From NCBI GenBank assembly GCA_029243395.1, contig JAQWSE010000003.1, positions 41,256 through 105,255 on the forward strand: 64,000 bases of DNA, given 5' to 3'. This DNA comes from Paracoccaceae bacterium (GTDB lineage: Bacteria; Pseudomonadota; Alphaproteobacteria; Rhodobacterales; Rhodobacteraceae). The notes under the pieces are model-generated. The model did not search any database. It saw only the letters and a list, made by a program, of their open reading frames with translations, and had not been told where the DNA came from. This document shows, piece after piece, positions 9,148 through 18,339 of the stretch. The translations under genes and the position numbers were made by a program. Position 1 is the stretch's first letter; each line of letters starts with the position of its first letter.

Positions 9148-10380
9148 CTATTCCTGATTTTCATTTTTCTTGGATGGGTTGAGGAACCGCCCAAAAATCA
9201 ATGATGTCCGAGGAAGGTACATGTACGGGGTCTTCTCAGTAACGGAAGGCCTCGCCATCATTCTAATCCCTCCAATGACCGACAAGCATATATGAACTGC
9301 AGAAAGAAAAACAAATAATGATGCGGGACCAAAAAGATCAATCATTCCTGAAGTTAATAAAGGGCTTATTATAGATCCCAAGCCATAAATGAAAATTAAC
9401 GATGCTGCTATATCTACATATTTGTCTTGTTCAGCAAAGTCATTAGCATGAGCTGCGGCTACCGAAAAAATTGGAAAGGTCACAAACCCAAAAAGAAAAG
9501 AACAAATGTAAATGCTTAGGACATCTTCTGAACCTGCGAGTGAAAGAATAATAGAGATTACAGTTGCAGAAAGTGACAAACCAATTAATACCCACCGTCG
9601 ATCAAGAAAGTCCGCTAAGCGTCCAATAGGGATTTGTGCTAAAAGACCTCCAAAAAGAAACACAGTCAATAAAATTGAAATTTCCTCCTTAATTAATCCA
9701 ATAGCATCTCCATAAACCGGAGTGACCATTCTAATTGAGGAGCCAGTTAAGCCTGCTACAACAACAGCGGAAAAAGCTAACGGAGAAAGCCTAAAAGACG
9801 AAAGAGGTCTTAGCCTTGGCGCCTTGGGAATTTCTGGGACAACTCTAGTTGTTAAGGTTAACGGAAAAAGACAGAGGCAAAAGAACACCGCAATAATGTT
9901 ATAGCTTACAAAAGATGATGGATCCAAAAACCCTATCATGAACTGTGCAAACATCTGCGATCCCAAATCTGCCAATCGATAAACGCCAAAAACTGAACCT
10001 CTCGACTGCCTATCCACTTTAGAATTTAACCATGCTTCAATAACCGTAAAACATCCTGCAATAGTAATTCCATTACCGACTCGGAGTGCACTCCAGACAT
10101 ATGGATCTACGAATAGCGGGTGAAGCAAGCAACCTATTGCACCCACCGAGGCCAAAACAGTAAACGTCCTTACGTGACCTACTTGACCCATAAGTATAGG
10201 AGTAATCCAACAACCCAATAGAAATCCTAGAAAATGTGCTGAACCTAATAGACCTATCTCAAAATTTGAAAAAGATGCATCAAGACCAGCAAGAGCATCA
10301 AGCGGGGCAATAGCACCATTTCCCAGCTGCAAGAAAACAGTTGAAACGATCAAAGCCGAAAAAGACAGAAGAAGTCCCAA
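9148..10380 (-). CDS. Major facilitator superfamily transporter, YcaD-like
   Basis: A 410-residue membrane protein with about 12 hydrophobic segments. The N-terminal half contains GSAHFLGFLLGCWITP, and RVGNGITIAGCFTVIEAWLNSK resembles the YcaD/permease branch of the MFS. The repeated intracellular loop pattern IGRLADFLDRRWVL appears in the second half. The start is a TTG with an AAGGGAA-like site; no in-frame ATG lies nearby upstream. Substrate is unknown. It is separated from fdhD by 100 nt and from the ABC-importer terminator by about 110 nt, so it probably has its own promoter. Confidence 0.8.
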   Translation of the reverse strand: MGLLLSFSALIVSTVFLQLGNGAIAPLDALAGLDASFSNFEIGLLGSAHFLGFLLGCWITPILMGQVGHVRTFTVLASVGAIGCLLHPLFVDPYVWSALRVGNGITIAGCFTVIEAWLNSKVDRQSRGSVFGVYRLADLGSQMFAQFMIGFLDPSSFVSYNIIAVFFCLCLFPLTLTTRVVPEIPKAPRLRPLSSFRLSPLAFSAVVVAGLTGSSIRMVTPVYGDAIGLIKEEISILLTVFLFGGLLAQIPIGRLADFLDRRWVLIGLSLSATVISIILSLAGSEDVLSIYICSFLFGFVTFPIFSVAAAHANDFAEQDKYVDIAASLIFIYGLGSIISPLLTSGMIDLFGPASLFVFLSAVHICLSVIGGIRMMARPSVTEKTPYMYLPRTSLIFGRFLNPSKKNENQE

Positions 10381-10493
10381 TACTATCTTCCCTTAACAAA
10401 ATTTAAGAATGTATCTATATTGTATAGAAAAAAGATCCTACCTTTTAAAGATGGGATAAACTTTTAGTTTTTTCTGTCAAGAGTTTTTAAGGC

Positions 10494-10524
10494 AAAAAAA
10501 GAGCGCGAAAAATTTCGCGCTCTT
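10494..10524 (-). terminator. Rho-independent terminator of the pyrimidine/hydantoin importer operon
   Basis: A perfect inverted repeat, GAGCGCGAAA/TTTCGCGCTC (10501-10510 and 10513-10522, 2-nt loop), lies just past the binding-protein stop. On the minus strand it is followed by seven U residues (A run at 10494-10500). Confidence 0.9.
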
Positions 10525-10537
10525 CAAAAGTCATTTC

Positions 10538-11527
10538 TTACTTTAGTGCTGCGTCCGTAATTGTATGAGACCAAGCACCTGTTGGTTTTTTAGTGATAAC
10601 TGGATCAGATCCTCCAGTCATGAGGCTATTAACAGTTCTCTCATAATCAGCTGGGTCAAGAGCGCCATTACTACCAGCTGTAAGTTTTGCTATTTCACCC
10701 ATCTGAATTGTATTAGCTTCAATTGTCTGAGCGCCAGAATCATCATTTTCTACTACGATTTCCGCTGCTTCAGCCTGGTTCTCTTCAGCATATTTCCAAC
10801 CCTTCATTGAGGCTCTAACAAAACGAACCATCTTATCAACAAAAGCTGCATCTTTCAGATTTTCTTCTAAAACATAGAGCCCATCCTCCAAAGTGGCTAC
10901 TCCCATGTCTTCGTACCTGAAAACTGTCAATTCCTCTGGTTTCAAACCTTCTGCTAACACTTGCCAATACTCGTTGTAAGCCATCGTAGACACACAATCT
11001 GCATCACCTTGAGTTAAAGGTAGAATATCCCAACCTTGTTTAAATACCGTAACTCCATTCGCACTTCCATCGGTGGGAAGACCAAGCTTGTTCATCCAAC
11101 TTAAAAAAGGATATTCATTGCCGAAATACCAAACACCAAGATTCTTACCCTTAAGATCTGAAGTTGAATTCACTCCCCTATCTTTTCTACATGTGAGCAT
11201 CATTCCTGAGCTCTTAAATGGTTGAGCAATGTTTACGGTGCCCATTCCTTTCTCCCTAGCAGCCAATGCAGAGGGCATCCAGTCAACTGCAACATCGGCT
11301 CCACCTCCTGCAAGTACTTGTTGAGGCCCAATGTCAGGTCCCCCTGGCTTAATCGTTACATTTAAACCCTCGTCCTTATAAAAACCCTTGTCTTGGGCTA
11401 CATAGTAACCAGCGAATTGCGTCTGCGTAACCCATTTCAACTGGATAGTAACGTTGTTATCAGCAAACACTACTGAAGCTGAGATAGAGAACAGCCCAAA
11501 TAATGCTAATGTGAAAAGTCTTTTCAT
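10538..11527 (-). CDS. ABC transporter substrate-binding protein, NMT1/THI5-like
   Basis: A 329-residue periplasmic binding protein. The first 22 or so residues (MKRLFTLALFGLFSISASVVFA) are a signal peptide. The mature part starts VTIQLKWVTQTQFAGYYVAQDKGFYKDEGL, typical of the NMT1/THI5/SsuA-like family, with GPDIGPQQVLAGGGADVAV following. ATG 11527 follows AGGAG by 8 nt; a longer in-frame start would overlap the permease. It is the last gene of an ATPase-permease-permease-SBP set downstream of dihydropyrimidinase and carbamoylase. A pyrimidine, hydantoin or related ring compound is the likely ligand by context; the family also includes HMP-pyrimidine-binding ThiY. Confidence 0.88.
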   Translation of the reverse strand: MKRLFTLALFGLFSISASVVFADNNVTIQLKWVTQTQFAGYYVAQDKGFYKDEGLNVTIKPGGPDIGPQQVLAGGGADVAVDWMPSALAAREKGMGTVNIAQPFKSSGMMLTCRKDRGVNSTSDLKGKNLGVWYFGNEYPFLSWMNKLGLPTDGSANGVTVFKQGWDILPLTQGDADCVSTMAYNEYWQVLAEGLKPEELTVFRYEDMGVATLEDGLYVLEENLKDAAFVDKMVRFVRASMKGWKYAEENQAEAAEIVVENDDSGAQTIEANTIQMGEIAKLTAGSNGALDPADYERTVNSLMTGGSDPVITKKPTGAWSHTITDAALK

Positions 11528-11556
11528 TTGTTTTACTCCTATTAAATAAATTTGTT

Positions 11557-12405
11557 TTATGCTCTTCCTCTCTGAGACGGGTGCCAAAATGTTATTCTTC
11601 TTTCAAGAAGCACTATCCCGCCATATAACATCGACCCTGTTATAGCCGCTATTGTTATTTCTGCCCATACCATATCCAACGAGAAACGTCCAACCTCCGT
11701 AGTTATTCTAAAGCCCATACCCTTGATCGGCGAACCAAAAAATTCCGCAACAATGGCCCCAATCAATGCTAAAGTAGAACAGATTTTGAGTCCATTAAAA
11801 ATAAACGGCATTGCTGTTGCTAATCGCAACTTAGTGAGTGTTTGCCAAGCACTAGCATTATAAGTTTTCATTAAGTCTCTTTGTATCTTGTCTGACATTT
11901 GAAGACCTTGAATAGTGTTAATAAGCATTGGGAAGAAAACCATCACAGTCACAACAGCTGCCTTAGACTGCCAGTCAAACCCGAACCACATAACTAGAAT
12001 TGGTGCCGTTCCAACAATTGGTAATGCAGCCATAAAATTCCCTATAGGCAATAGTCCTCTTTCTAAGAATTTAAAATTATCCACCAGTAATGCTAACAAA
12101 AAAGCTGATAGACACCCTATCAAATATCCTGACATTGCACCCTTTATCACTGTTTGCACAAAGTCGATCCACAATGTTGGCACACTATTGATCAGCCGTA
12201 CAAAAACGTTTGAAGGAGCTGGCAAAATAACCGGACTGACCTTAAAACTAATAATTGTAGCTTCCCATAAAAGAATCAGTGCGGATCCAAACAATAACGG
12301 TGACGCTATCCTGACGGTTCTACTCGGAGGTAAGCGACTTAACTTCGCGTTAATCCACCAAGCAAGCCCCCAAAAGACCAAAGAGATAAAAAAGTAGTAT
12401 TTCAC
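11557..12405 (-). CDS. ABC transporter permease (SsuC/TauC/ThiX type)
   Basis: A 282-residue inner-membrane permease of the BPD_transp_1 type with about six to seven hydrophobic spans. The EAA-like cytoplasmic loop is near DLMKTYNASAWQTLTKLRLATAMPFIFNGLKI, and GAIVAEFFGSPIKGMGF follows. Its ATG overlaps the stop of the preceding permease by 4 nt. Two different permeases with one ATPase suggest a heterodimeric channel for the NMT1-like binding protein. Confidence 0.88.
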   Translation of the reverse strand: MKYYFFISLVFWGLAWWINAKLSRLPPSRTVRIASPLLFGSALILLWEATIISFKVSPVILPAPSNVFVRLINSVPTLWIDFVQTVIKGAMSGYLIGCLSAFLLALLVDNFKFLERGLLPIGNFMAALPIVGTAPILVMWFGFDWQSKAAVVTVMVFFPMLINTIQGLQMSDKIQRDLMKTYNASAWQTLTKLRLATAMPFIFNGLKICSTLALIGAIVAEFFGSPIKGMGFRITTEVGRFSLDMVWAEITIAAITGSMLYGGIVLLERRITFWHPSQRGRA

Positions 12406-13268
12406 AGCTGTAACATCATCCTCCTAGATATAATCTTTTGGATTAAGCCAATTAATGTTACTAAGGTTGCTGCTAAAATAGCTGCTGCAAACAGAGCGCT
12501 CCAGATTTTTATAGTCTGCCCATAATAACTACCTGCAAGCATTCTAGCACCAAGTCCAGAAATAGCGCCCGAAGGTAGTTCGCCAACTATAGCACCTACT
12601 AGTGACGCTGCTATACCAAGTTTAAGGGAAGTAAATAGATAAGGAATAGACCTGGGAATTCTCAGATACCAAAGAATTTGAGTTTTCGTTGCCGACCAAG
12701 TCTTCATTTGATCTATTTCTAAAATTTCAGGTGAACGCAATCCTTTGACCATGCCGACCACTACCGGAAAAAAAGATAAGTACATGGATATCACGGCCTT
12801 TGGAAGCAAGCCAGTAAAACCCATGGATCCCAAAACAACAATTATCATAGGAGCAAGAGCTAATATTGGAATAGCCTGACTAGTAATAATCCACGGCATT
12901 ATACTTAGATCAGTTGCCCGATCATGTACAATCGCCAGTGCTAGAATTATCCCAAGCATTGTTCCCAATAAGAACCCTGCAATAGTTCCTGATAATGTAA
13001 TCCATGTATGATAGACCAAAGATCGCTTCGAAGTTACCTTTTTGTTAAATGTTGTCTCCCACATCTCTGAAAAAACTTGATGAGGAGCGGGCAACTTTGG
13101 CTTTTTTTGTGACCAAGTATCATGAACTAGCTCCTTAAACGTTAAAGTTTGAGAATTTCTTGCTGCTCTATCATATGCCCATGATGAATTCAGAACTATT
13201 GAGAAGCCGTACCAAACAAAAAGTATAAAAACCGTTATAGTTGTGATAGGCAAAAAACTTCTAGTCAT
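12402..13268 (-). CDS. ABC transporter permease
   Basis: A 288-residue inner-membrane permease of the nitrate/sulfonate/pyrimidine type. There is an N-terminal membrane span, then a periplasmic stretch, then five or more spans with the EAA loop around SATKTQILWYLRIPRSIPYLFTSLKLG. ATG 13268 (MTRSFLPI) is chosen because AGGAAGGGG lies about 7 nt upstream and it gives an 8-nt overlap with the ATPase stop; a longer frame would run 50 nt into the ATPase gene. It is the first of two permeases in the operon. Confidence 0.88.
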   Translation of the reverse strand: MTRSFLPITTITVFILFVWYGFSIVLNSSWAYDRAARNSQTLTFKELVHDTWSQKKPKLPAPHQVFSEMWETTFNKKVTSKRSLVYHTWITLSGTIAGFLLGTMLGIILALAIVHDRATDLSIMPWIITSQAIPILALAPMIIVVLGSMGFTGLLPKAVISMYLSFFPVVVGMVKGLRSPEILEIDQMKTWSATKTQILWYLRIPRSIPYLFTSLKLGIAASLVGAIVGELPSGAISGLGARMLAGSYYGQTIKIWSALFAAAILAATLVTLIGLIQKIISRRMMLQL

Positions 13269-14043
13269 AGCTTTGCCCCTTCCTAAGCCCTTCTCTAACT
13301 CTTTGGGCAATTTCTATGAAAGGCTTTGTATCCCGTATTTCAAGTGGCCGTTGCTTGGGTAAAGCACTATCAATCACGTCGATGATGCGTCCGGGTCTTG
13401 GGGACATAACAACAATTTTAGTGGACAAATAAACAGCTTCAGGAATGGAGTGTGTAACGAAGCAAATAGTCTTATTTGTTTTCAGCCATAATTTCAGTAG
13501 TTGCAAATTCAAATGATCTCTAACAATTTCATCCAATGCCCCAAATGGTTCATCCATCAGTAATATATCTGCATCGAAAGATAGCGATCTTGCTATTGAA
13601 ACTCTTTGCTGCATACCTCCAGACAATTGCCAAGGAAATTTTTTCTCAAATCCATTCAATTCTACTAATGATAAAACACGTTGAATGCGTTTGCTAATTT
13701 CAGCTTTTGAATACTTCATAATTTCTAGAGGAAGTCTAACATTTGCCTCAATTGTTCTCCAAGGATATAAGCCAGGTGCCTGAAATACGTATCCATATGC
13801 CCTAGCCCGCCGAGCTTCTTCAGGAGTCATGCCATTTACTTCTATTTCACCTTCTGTAGGCCTTTCCAAATCGGCTATAATCCTCAAGAATGTTGTTTTT
13901 CCACAACCAGATGGACCAATAAATGAAACAAATTCTCCACGACTTATATTTATCGAGACATTCTGCAACGCATTCACAACACCATCTTCAGTATCAAATC
14001 TCAAGCTAATGCTTTTTGCAGAAATCATGTTTTCACTAGACAT
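13261..14043 (-). CDS. ABC transporter ATP-binding protein
   Basis: A 260-residue ABC ATPase. Walker A is GPSGCGKTT, the Q-loop is YVFQAPGLYPWRTI, the signature is LSGGMQQRVSIARS, Walker B is ILLMDEPFGALDE, and the switch His lies in FVTHSIPEAVYL. It is SsuB/TauB/ThiZ-like. ATG 14043 is chosen; an in-frame GTG four codons upstream (14055) cannot be excluded since neither has a strong ribosome binding site. It is the first transporter gene, 54 nt downstream of dihydropyrimidinase, so uptake and hydrolysis genes are probably one operon. Confidence 0.9.
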   Translation of the reverse strand: MSSENMISAKSISLRFDTEDGVVNALQNVSINISRGEFVSFIGPSGCGKTTFLRIIADLERPTEGEIEVNGMTPEEARRARAYGYVFQAPGLYPWRTIEANVRLPLEIMKYSKAEISKRIQRVLSLVELNGFEKKFPWQLSGGMQQRVSIARSLSFDADILLMDEPFGALDEIVRDHLNLQLLKLWLKTNKTICFVTHSIPEAVYLSTKIVVMSPRPGRIIDVIDSALPKQRPLEIRDTKPFIEIAQRVREGLRKGQSYD

Positions 14044-14097
14044 TATTCTAGTCACGCATTCTTTTTTTCATGATCAAGATTGAAAATTAGGTTCAAA

Positions 14098-15558
14098 TTA
14101 AATACCCGATGGGATATTTAAAGGATCTCTTTCTACTTTTCTTGGTGAGTTAAGCTCTTTCCATTTTGTCACTGCTTCATGAACAGGCGGGAAACCAGGG
14201 CGAGGGATAAATTTTCCTCTTCCTGGCTTAGGAGTAGAATTCTTTCCCCATGCCCAAATAACTTCACCACGTGACATCGTATATCTAGGTTGTGCATTCA
14301 CCTTGAATCCCTCAAATACATTATAATCTAAGACAGATTTATGGCTTGAAACAGATATTGTCTTTGATATTTTGGGATCCCACACGACAATATCCGCGTC
14401 AGCTCCCTCCACTAAACCACCTTTTCTTGGATAGACATTCAAAATTTTAGCAATATTTGTGGACGTAGCAGCCACAAACTCATTTCTGGTCAACCGTCCC
14501 GTTTCTACACCATGAGTCCATAGGACTGCCATTCTTTCTTCAAGTCCTCCAGTTCCATTAGGTATCATCGTAAAATTATCTGATCCCATTTTTTTCTGTT
14601 CAGTCGTGAATGCCGCGTGGTCAGTTGCAACGACTTGTAAGGATCCAGCCTGTAACCCAGCCCACAACCCATCTTGATGTATTTTATTTCTAAATGGAGG
14701 AGACATGACACGCCTTGCTGCATATTCCCAATCTTTATTTAAGTATTCACTATCATCTAGAGTTAGAAATTGAATTAAAGGTTCTCCAAAAACTCTCATA
14801 CCTTTTTGCCGAGCTCTACGGATTGCCTCATGGCTTTGTTCACAGGAAACGTGAACAACGTATAATGGCACACCAGCGGCATCCGCAATCATGATTGCTC
14901 TGTTTGTAGCCTCACCTTCAACCTCAGGTGGTCGCGAATAGGAATGCCCTTCAGGTCCGGTAATACCCTGCTCCAGATATTTTTTTTGTAACTCTGCTAC
15001 AATATCACCATTTTCAGCATGGACCATTGGTAGAGCCCCTATTGCAGCACATCGTTGGAATGACGCATACATTTCATCATCTTCTACCATTAAGGCTCCC
15101 TTGTAAGCCATGAAATGCTTGAAAGAATTTACTCCCATTTCTAGTACTTTAGGCATTTCATCAAAAATACCCTCATTCCAACCAGTAATTGCCATATGAA
15201 AACCGATATCTGAGCAAATCTGTGGTTTTGATTTTCTATGCCATTCATTCACCGCATTCACGAGACTTCCATCCTCACCAGGCAAACAGAAATCTACTAA
15301 CATAGTTGTTCCTCCGACCGCAGCAGCCCAAGTCCCAGACTCAAACGTTTCAGCAGCAGTGGTACCCATGAAAGGCATCTCCAAATGAGTATGTGGATCT
15401 ATTCCGCCAGGGATAACAAAAGCACCCTCAGCGTCAACCACCTCATCACCAGCCAAATTATTACCAATTTGTTTTATTTTTTCCCCCTCAATAAGGATGT
15501 CAGATTTCCATTCACGATCGGCTGTCACAAGCGTTCCGCCTTTAATTACTTTGGTCAT
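14098..15558 (-). CDS. hydA: Dihydropyrimidinase (D-hydantoinase family)
   Basis: A 486-residue cyclic amidohydrolase. The metal site begins with GGIDPHTHLEMPFMG (HxH), the carboxylated Lys lies in FKHFMAYKGALMV, later His ligands lie in MVHAEN and VVHVSCEQ, and the Asp ligand is in VATDHAAF. It opens dihydrouracil, dihydrothymine or 5-substituted hydantoins to N-carbamoyl amino acids. The next enzyme, a carbamoylase, is encoded 34 nt upstream, and an importer follows downstream. Length and motifs are normal. No dihydropyrimidine dehydrogenase is in the window, so whether the substrate is uracil-derived or hydantoin-derived is open. Confidence 0.92.
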   Translation of the reverse strand: MTKVIKGGTLVTADREWKSDILIEGEKIKQIGNNLAGDEVVDAEGAFVIPGGIDPHTHLEMPFMGTTAAETFESGTWAAAVGGTTMLVDFCLPGEDGSLVNAVNEWHRKSKPQICSDIGFHMAITGWNEGIFDEMPKVLEMGVNSFKHFMAYKGALMVEDDEMYASFQRCAAIGALPMVHAENGDIVAELQKKYLEQGITGPEGHSYSRPPEVEGEATNRAIMIADAAGVPLYVVHVSCEQSHEAIRRARQKGMRVFGEPLIQFLTLDDSEYLNKDWEYAARRVMSPPFRNKIHQDGLWAGLQAGSLQVVATDHAAFTTEQKKMGSDNFTMIPNGTGGLEERMAVLWTHGVETGRLTRNEFVAATSTNIAKILNVYPRKGGLVEGADADIVVWDPKISKTISVSSHKSVLDYNVFEGFKVNAQPRYTMSRGEVIWAWGKNSTPKPGRGKFIPRPGFPPVHEAVTKWKELNSPRKVERDPLNIPSGI

Positions 15559-15592
15559 TAGTCTTCCTCCCTCAAAATAATTCTTATCTGAT

Positions 15593-16843
15593 TCAGTCCA
15601 CTATTTCGGCAGTTTCCAAAACAGCATGAAAGAGCACATTACTTCCAGCCACCGCCCAATCCTGTGAAATATCTTCGGCTTCGTTGTGGCTCAAACCATC
15701 CACGCATGGACACATAACCATTGCCGTAGGAGCCATTTTGTTAATCCAACAAGCATCATGTCCAGCACCTGAAATGATGTCACTATGACTATAACCCAGC
15801 CTATCAGCAGCCCGTCTTATGGTCGAGACGCACTGTTCATCGAAAGTTACTGGATCAAAATGACCGACTTTTTCTATCTCTAATTGCAAATCCAAATCCT
15901 TACAAATAACAGCAGCACCCTCTCTTAATCTTTTTTCCATGTCTTCCTGAGTCTCAAAAGATGGGGAACGAAAGTCTATCGTAAATATTACTTTTCCAGG
16001 AATTATGTTTCTGCTGTTAGGATACACATCACAATGACCGACTGCACCAACTGCATCAGGCTGATGACTCATTGCGATCTCATGAACCAAAGTTGTAATT
16101 TTAGCCATTCCTAAACCAGCATTCCGTCTCATTGGCATCGGGGTTGAGCCAGTATGACTTTCTCTACCAGCCAATGTTACTTGAAGCCAATTAAGCCCCT
16201 GTCCTCTTGCTACAACACCTATGTCTTTTCCTTCGGCTTCTAAGATGGGTCCCTGTTCTATGTGCAATTCATAGAAGGCCTTCATTTTTCTCTGACCAAC
16301 TTCTTCATCACCCACCCAGCCAATCCTTTTAATTTCATCTCCAAAAGTCTTTCCTTCTGCATCAACACGAGAATAAGCCCAATCTAAGGTATGAACTCCA
16401 GCAAAAACACCTGATGCCATCATAGGTGGTGCGAACCTGGTGCCTTCTTCGTTAGTCCAATTTACCAAAACAATAGGATGTTTTGTTTTAATTCCCATAT
16501 CATTAAGTGTCCTAATTAATTCCAAACCACCAAGAACCCCAAGTACTCCATCATATTTACCTCCGGTAGGCTGAGTATCAAGATGACTCCCGACATAAAC
16601 TGGCAATGCACTTGGATCAGTACCTTCCCGGCGTGCGAACATTGTACCCATTTTATCAATGCCCATACTCAAATTTGCGTCATCACACCATTGTTGAAAT
16701 AATGCTCTACCTGCAGCATCTTCGTCTGTAAGAGTTTGCCTGTTATTCCCTCCAGCTACGCCTGGACCAATTTTTGCCATTTCCATTATGGATTCCCACA
16801 ACCGCTCGCCATTGATTTTTAGGTTCCCAGCTAGTACTGACAT
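15593..16843 (-). CDS. Zn-dependent hydantoinase/carbamoylase-family amidase (N-carbamoyl amino acid hydrolase or beta-ureidopropionase)
   Basis: A 416-residue M20-type metallohydrolase. Metal ligands are visible in YVGSHLDTQPTGGKYDG (His, Asp), NWTNEEGTRFAPPM (catalytic Glu and ligand) and ELHIEQGPILE. The C-terminal GAGHDA and SHNEAEDI motifs match the AmaB/HyuC/PydC carbamoylase family. It hydrolyses an N-carbamoyl amino acid (or allantoate-like ureide) to the free amino acid, CO2 and ammonia. It is first in the minus-strand operon with dihydropyrimidinase and the NMT1-type importer, which together would take up and hydrolyse a ring compound as a nitrogen source. Confidence 0.9.
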   Translation of the reverse strand: MSVLAGNLKINGERLWESIMEMAKIGPGVAGGNNRQTLTDEDAAGRALFQQWCDDANLSMGIDKMGTMFARREGTDPSALPVYVGSHLDTQPTGGKYDGVLGVLGGLELIRTLNDMGIKTKHPIVLVNWTNEEGTRFAPPMMASGVFAGVHTLDWAYSRVDAEGKTFGDEIKRIGWVGDEEVGQRKMKAFYELHIEQGPILEAEGKDIGVVARGQGLNWLQVTLAGRESHTGSTPMPMRRNAGLGMAKITTLVHEIAMSHQPDAVGAVGHCDVYPNSRNIIPGKVIFTIDFRSPSFETQEDMEKRLREGAAVICKDLDLQLEIEKVGHFDPVTFDEQCVSTIRRAADRLGYSHSDIISGAGHDACWINKMAPTAMVMCPCVDGLSHNEAEDISQDWAVAGSNVLFHAVLETAEIVD

Positions 16844-16930
16844 AAAGATACCTCATTTATTTATTAAAATTGGTTAAATAACCACTGGGAGAAAAGTATT
16901 ACACACTAGAATATATTAGAAAAGAGGCAA

Positions 16931-18310
16931 ATGGCTACTAATTTACAATCAGTACAACTTCTTATCGAAAACATGAATAATGGTAGTTTGAGCCTGTCAT
17001 CTATGGTGAATAGTTTTTTAAAAGCTATAAATGATGAAAACCCTACCCTAAACGCAATAATCACTCAAAGACCCGAAATAGAGATCCAAACTGATTTAAA
17101 AGTTTCAGAAGCGAGAATTAGAGAAAATAAGAAAAGATCTCCCTTAGAAGGCTTTCCTATAGCGATTAAGGACCTTGAAGATACTAAAGGAATTATCACA
17201 ACTTCTGGATCTCCCATTTTTCATAAAAACATACCGCAAAAAGATTCTCCTATGGTAAGAAACTTAAAAAAAGCTGGCTGCTTAATTATTGGGAAAACTA
17301 ATGTCCCTGAATTTGGTGTTGGGTCACAGACCTACAACACAATTTTCGGCCCCACACGAAATCCCTTTGATAGTGCTCTAACCGCTGGTGGATCAAGTGG
17401 TGGGGCAGCGGCAGCCGTTTCTGCTGGCATGCTTCCCTTTGCTGATGGGTCTGACATGATGGGGTCTCTCAGAAACCCAACTGCCTTCTGTTCTGTTTTT
17501 GGATTTAGACCGAGCCCAGGTGTCATTCCTTCGACAGCAAATTTATCAGGCCTTCCACCTCTATCAACTTTAGGAGCTATCGGTCGAAGTACTAAATGTT
17601 TGGCATATCTCTTGGATGCTCAAATAGGAAATTTCGATGGTAAGAAAAAAAACACCTCCACGTTCTCACAAATGATTAACCAAAAACCAAAAAAGGAACT
17701 GCGCTTGGCATGGTTGGGAAATCTTGATGGCTCGTACGCTTATGAACGAGGTATTGAAACTGTTTGCAGAAAATTTCTCGAGAGTCTACAACTAAAGAAT
17801 GTAAAAATTGACGAAGTTTCCCTCAAATTTCCAGCTTCAAAGCTTTGGGAAAGTTGGACTACCCTTAGATCTCATCATCTAAGATTTGATCTGGAAAACC
17901 ACTACCTAAACCAGAAGACAAGAGCAAAACTAAAACCAGAAATAATTTGGGAAATTGAAAAAGGTCAATCATTAAATGGAGAGAGTATTGATAAAGCTCT
18001 ATCCTATCGAATAGATTGGATGACCTTTTTACACTCATTCTTTGACGAATATGATTTCTTTTTGCTTCCTTCCTCTCAGGTTTTTCCATTTTCGGTAAAA
18101 ACCCCTTATCCTACTGAGATTGAAGGTAGAAAGATGGATACCTATCACCGATGGATGGAAGTCGTTATTCCCGCCAGTTTGGCTGGATTACCTACCATTT
18201 CTATCCCATGTGGGTATAATCCTCATGGTCTTCCAATGGGAATCCAATTAATTGGTGGATTCAAAGATGATCTGAAAGTCTTAGCTACAGCTCAATTTTT
18301 TAAAAAATGA
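16931..18310 (+). CDS. Amidase-signature family amidohydrolase
   Basis: A 459-residue amidase-signature enzyme. The catalytic triad is visible: Lys in FPIAIKDLEDTKG, and the cis-Ser and nucleophilic Ser in the TAGGSSGGAAAAVSAGM region. The expected DGSDMMGSLRNPTAFCSVFGFRPSPG segment follows. The family hydrolyses amide bonds and releases ammonia. It diverges from the carbamoylase operon, suggesting a related role in nitrogen acquisition; the substrate is unknown. ATG 16931 has a GAGG site just upstream. Confidence 0.88.
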   Translation: MATNLQSVQLLIENMNNGSLSLSSMVNSFLKAINDENPTLNAIITQRPEIEIQTDLKVSEARIRENKKRSPLEGFPIAIKDLEDTKGIITTSGSPIFHKNIPQKDSPMVRNLKKAGCLIIGKTNVPEFGVGSQTYNTIFGPTRNPFDSALTAGGSSGGAAAAVSAGMLPFADGSDMMGSLRNPTAFCSVFGFRPSPGVIPSTANLSGLPPLSTLGAIGRSTKCLAYLLDAQIGNFDGKKKNTSTFSQMINQKPKKELRLAWLGNLDGSYAYERGIETVCRKFLESLQLKNVKIDEVSLKFPASKLWESWTTLRSHHLRFDLENHYLNQKTRAKLKPEIIWEIEKGQSLNGESIDKALSYRIDWMTFLHSFFDEYDFFLLPSSQVFPFSVKTPYPTEIEGRKMDTYHRWMEVVIPASLAGLPTISIPCGYNPHGLPMGIQLIGGFKDDLKVLATAQFFKK

Positions 18311-18339
18311 AATAACGATCCCTTTGAAGCTAAAACTAT

